Shown: positions 61,866 through 64,000 of the stretch, piece after piece | Layout: each line of letters begins with the position of its first letter | Numbering within the stretch: the first letter of the stretch is position 1 | Assembly (NCBI RefSeq): GCF_036924745.1 | Contig: NZ_JAZHSD010000001.1 | Span: 1-64,000 of the forward strand | Origin: Bradyrhizobium sp. AZCC 1693 | GTDB taxonomy: Bacteria; Pseudomonadota; Alphaproteobacteria; Rhizobiales; Xanthobacteraceae | Reading direction: 5' to 3' | Length of the DNA stretch: 64,000 bases | Notes under the pieces: generated by a model | Database searches by the model: none | Told to the model about the DNA's origin: nothing | Seen by the model: the letters and a program-made list of their open reading frames with translations, nothing else | Program-made: the position numbers and the translations under genes

Positions 61866-63476
61866 ATGCGCGCCATGCGGTCGTCATTCAAACCAGCCGC
61901 GTCCATCGCGCTCCTTTGCGTTGCAATGGTCGCCGCATTCCCCGCTGCCGCGCAGAAAAAAGGCGGCACGCTCCGCCTCTATCACAACGACAATCCGCCC
62001 TCGACCTCGCTGCGCGAGGAAGCGACGATTGCCTCGGTGACGCCGTTTGCTGCGATCTTCAACAACCTCGTGGTGTTCGATCCCGCAAAGGTCCACGAAA
62101 GCATCGATACCGTCCTTCCGGATCTGGCCGAAAGCTGGTCCTGGGATTCCACCAGCACCAAACTGACCTTCAAGCTTCGGCAGGGCGTGAAGTGGCACGA
62201 TGGCCAGCCGTTCACGGCAAAGGACGTGCAGTGCACCTGGCGGATGCTGATCGGCAAGACCGAGACCCAGGACTTCAAGCGCAATCCGCGAAAAGTCTGG
62301 TACACGAAGCTGCAGGATGTCAGCGTCAACGGCGATTACGAAGCGACCTTTGAGCTGAGCGAGCCGCAGCCCAGCCTGCCGGTGCTGCTGGCGAGCGCAT
62401 TTTCACCGGTCTATCCCTGCCATGTGCCGCAGCAGGTAATGCGCACCAAGCCTGTCGGCACCGGGCCTTTCAGATTCGTCGAATTCAAGCGCGGCGAGTC
62501 GGTGCGACTCGTGCGCAACCCCGATTATTGGAAGAAGGATCGGCCATATCTCGACGAGATCGCGTTCCGGATGATCGACAGCCGCGCCACGCGCATGCTG
62601 GCGTTCGCCACCGGCGAATACGACATCACCTTTCCCTCTGACGTCAGTATTCCCCTGATGAAGGACATCAAGGCGCGCGCACCGCATGCGATCTGCGAGA
62701 TGACGGCGACGGGAGTTCAGATCAATCTGATGGTCAACCGCGTCAATCCGCCGTTCGACAATCCGGATATCCGGAAAGCGATGTCGCTGGCGCTGGATCG
62801 CAAGCCCTTCAACACCATCCTGATGGAGGGGTTGGCGCGGATGGGCGGCGCGATGCTGGCCAAGCCCCAAGGCGAGTGGGGCATGCCGCCGGAGACGGTG
62901 TCGTCGCTGACCGGGTACGGTCCCGACACCGAAAAGAACATCGCCGAGGCGCAGGCCATCATGCAGAAGCTCGGCTACAGCGACGCGAAACCGCTGCAGA
63001 TCAAGATCCAGACGCGGAACCTGCCGACCTATCGCGATCCCGCCGTGATCCTGACCGACCAGCTCAAGAAGATCTACATCACGGGCGAACTCGACATTCT
63101 TGATACGCCGCGCTGGTACGCGCGGCTGGCGAAGAAGGATTACACGATCGGATTGAACCTGACCGGCGTCAGCGTCGACGATCCCGACGGCAATATCGTC
63201 GAGAATTATTCCTGCAAGTCGGAGCGCAACTACACGCAATATTGCAATGCCGAGGTCGACCGGCTGCTGGCCGCGCAATCGAGCGAGCTCGACAAGGAAA
63301 AGCGCAGGAAAATAGTCTGGGATATCGAGCGGTTGTTGGTCGAGGACGCCGCGCGGCCGATCATCCTGCACTCATCGGCCGGCAATTGCTGGCAGCCTTA
63401 CGTGAAGAATTTCCGGCCGCACGACAACAGCCAGTACAACAATCTCAGGTTCGAGGACGTGTGGCTGGATAAGTGA
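61866..63476 (+). CDS. Peptide/nickel-type ABC transporter substrate-binding protein (SBP family 5)
   Basis: A 536-residue extracytoplasmic binding protein of the DppA/OppA family. The signal is cleaved after AAAQ (about residue 28). Family blocks: KKGGTLRLYHNDNPPS, LAESWSWDSTSTKLTFKLRQGVKWHDGQPF, FRFVEFKRGESVRLVRNPDYW, and PDIRKAMSLALDR. GGGAGG lies before ATG 61866. No Dpp permease or ATPase gene follows in the window, so it may be an orphan. It may not be peptide-specific. Confidence 0.92.
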   Translation: MRAMRSSFKPAASIALLCVAMVAAFPAAAQKKGGTLRLYHNDNPPSTSLREEATIASVTPFAAIFNNLVVFDPAKVHESIDTVLPDLAESWSWDSTSTKLTFKLRQGVKWHDGQPFTAKDVQCTWRMLIGKTETQDFKRNPRKVWYTKLQDVSVNGDYEATFELSEPQPSLPVLLASAFSPVYPCHVPQQVMRTKPVGTGPFRFVEFKRGESVRLVRNPDYWKKDRPYLDEIAFRMIDSRATRMLAFATGEYDITFPSDVSIPLMKDIKARAPHAICEMTATGVQINLMVNRVNPPFDNPDIRKAMSLALDRKPFNTILMEGLARMGGAMLAKPQGEWGMPPETVSSLTGYGPDTEKNIAEAQAIMQKLGYSDAKPLQIKIQTRNLPTYRDPAVILTDQLKKIYITGELDILDTPRWYARLAKKDYTIGLNLTGVSVDDPDGNIVENYSCKSERNYTQYCNAEVDRLLAAQSSELDKEKRRKIVWDIERLLVEDAARPIILHSSAGNCWQPYVKNFRPHDNSQYNNLRFEDVWLDK

Positions 63477-63489
63477 CGGCGATATAGCC

Positions 63490-63602
63490 GTCATTCCGGG
63501 GCGCGCTTAGCGCGAACCTCAGATGTGCAATTGCACATCAGGGAATCTCGCGCGACAACTTCGAGATTCCGCGTTCAGCCCTGCGGGCTGCCCCGGAATG
63601 AC
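63490..63602. repeat. Palindromic intergenic repeat, GTCATTCCGG family (copy 4)
   Basis: A 113-bp copy with ends GTCATTCCGGGGC and GCCCCGGAATGAC and inner dyads GATGTGCAATTGCACATC (perfect 18 bp) and GGGAATCTCG / CGAGATTCC. It lies between the convergent SBP and transglutaminase genes. Confidence 0.88.
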
Positions 63603-63612
63603 GTACCAAAAT

Positions 63613-64000
63613 CTACTGCTGCGACTGCCACTGGCCCGGCCGCCCGGCCTGTTCGACCTTGACCGCCACCGTCAGTGTTTCCGCGCCGCCGCCATAGCGG
63701 GTGCCGCGCACCGGCGCGGCGCCGAGGTAGTCGAGCCCGATCGCGACACGGGCATGGGCGTCGGTGATGCAGATGCCGTTGGCGGCATCGAAGCCGACCC
63801 AGCCCAAATCTGGCACGTAGGCCTCGGCCCAGGCATGGCCCGCCTGCTGGTGCACGGTGCCGTCGGAACGCAGGAAGTGGCCGGAGACGAAGCGCGCCGG
63901 CACGCCGCCGGAGCGGGCGCAGGCGATGAAGATGTGGGCGTAGTCCTGGCAGACGCCGCGCTTGAGCGCAAAAGCTTCCGCCGCCGACGTGCCTGAATTG
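63613..64000 (-). CDS. Transglutaminase-like protein, 3' part
   Basis: The window cuts the gene; about 128 C-terminal residues are visible. The papain-like triad is present: Cys in RGVCQDYAH, His in GHAWAEAYV and Asp in GWVGFDAANG. This is the transglutaminase-like family found beside alpha-E and ATP-grasp genes and Anbu; the remaining partners would be to the right of the window on the minus strand. Confidence 0.88.
   Translation of the reverse strand, partial: NSGTSAAEAFALKRGVCQDYAHIFIACARSGGVPARFVSGHFLRSDGTVHQQAGHAWAEAYVPDLGWVGFDAANGICITDAHARVAIGLDYLGAAPVRGTRYGGGAETLTVAVKVEQAGRPGQWQSQQ

Overview
The window reads as chromosome of a Bradyrhizobium-type alphaproteobacterium (Nitrobacteraceae). 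The basis is high G+C, dense ATGA-overlapping operons, two Phasin_2 proteins, HrcA/CIRCE-controlled groESL, a CODH-type molybdenum hydroxylase cluster, protocatechuate genes, many orphan periplasmic binding proteins, and a mosaic of short palindromic intergenic repeats of the kind common in this group. There is no rRNA, prophage, plasmid or CRISPR locus. The only intact mobile element is one IS481-family insertion sequence with a target duplication.

Layout. 0-5.3 kb: complete branched-chain amino acid ABC transporter (livH-M-G-F, then livK), all on the minus strand. 5.6-10.4 kb: a small Q/P/G repeat protein, a membrane protein, an MFS transporter, and pcaB-D-C of the beta-ketoadipate pathway. 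10.5-17.5 kb: a carbon monoxide dehydrogenase-like cluster (coxG, coxS, coxM, MoxR ATPase, coxE, two XdhC-type proteins, a MoCo cytidylyltransferase). Its large catalytic subunit gene is absent and coxE is frameshifted. 17.6-26.9 kb: mostly single genes, including an RTX-tailed heme peroxidase, a DUF2000 protein (with a dead second copy 4 kb away), SorAB sulfite dehydrogenase, dodecin and a TRAP binding protein. 26.9-28.0 kb: gene-free repeat DNA. 28.0-33.1 kb: a self-regulated TetR/HlyD/ABC efflux operon and an adenylate cyclase. 33.1-40.7 kb: PhzF, DUF488, a Bug binding protein, DUF72, a phasin, and two lipid-linked sugar glycosyltransferases. 40.7-43.1 kb: a FecR/CHASE2-cyclase pair.

43.4-49.0 kb is the most interesting part. 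An RtcB RNA ligase gene is followed, after a DUF2778 protein, by two tandem tRNA-like genes with non-canonical features and then a slipin (SPFH) gene ending in a strong terminator. This resembles RNA-repair loci known elsewhere, in which RtcB, tRNA-like RNAs and band-7/slipin proteins occur together, but no RtcR, RtcA or Ro/TROVE gene is visible.

49.0-64.0 kb: a scar made of a decayed GNAT gene joined to a reverse groEL fragment; a Crp/Fnr regulator; small hypothetical genes; a phasin; groESL with two tandem CIRCE operators; usg; a cupin with a histone-like basic tail; a nucleoside transporter gene whose leader has been split by the IS481 element; an MFS transporter; an SDR; an Anbu proteasome-like peptidase; a Sel1-like protein; a peptide-binding protein; and, at the right edge, the 3' part of a transglutaminase gene, a usual Anbu partner.
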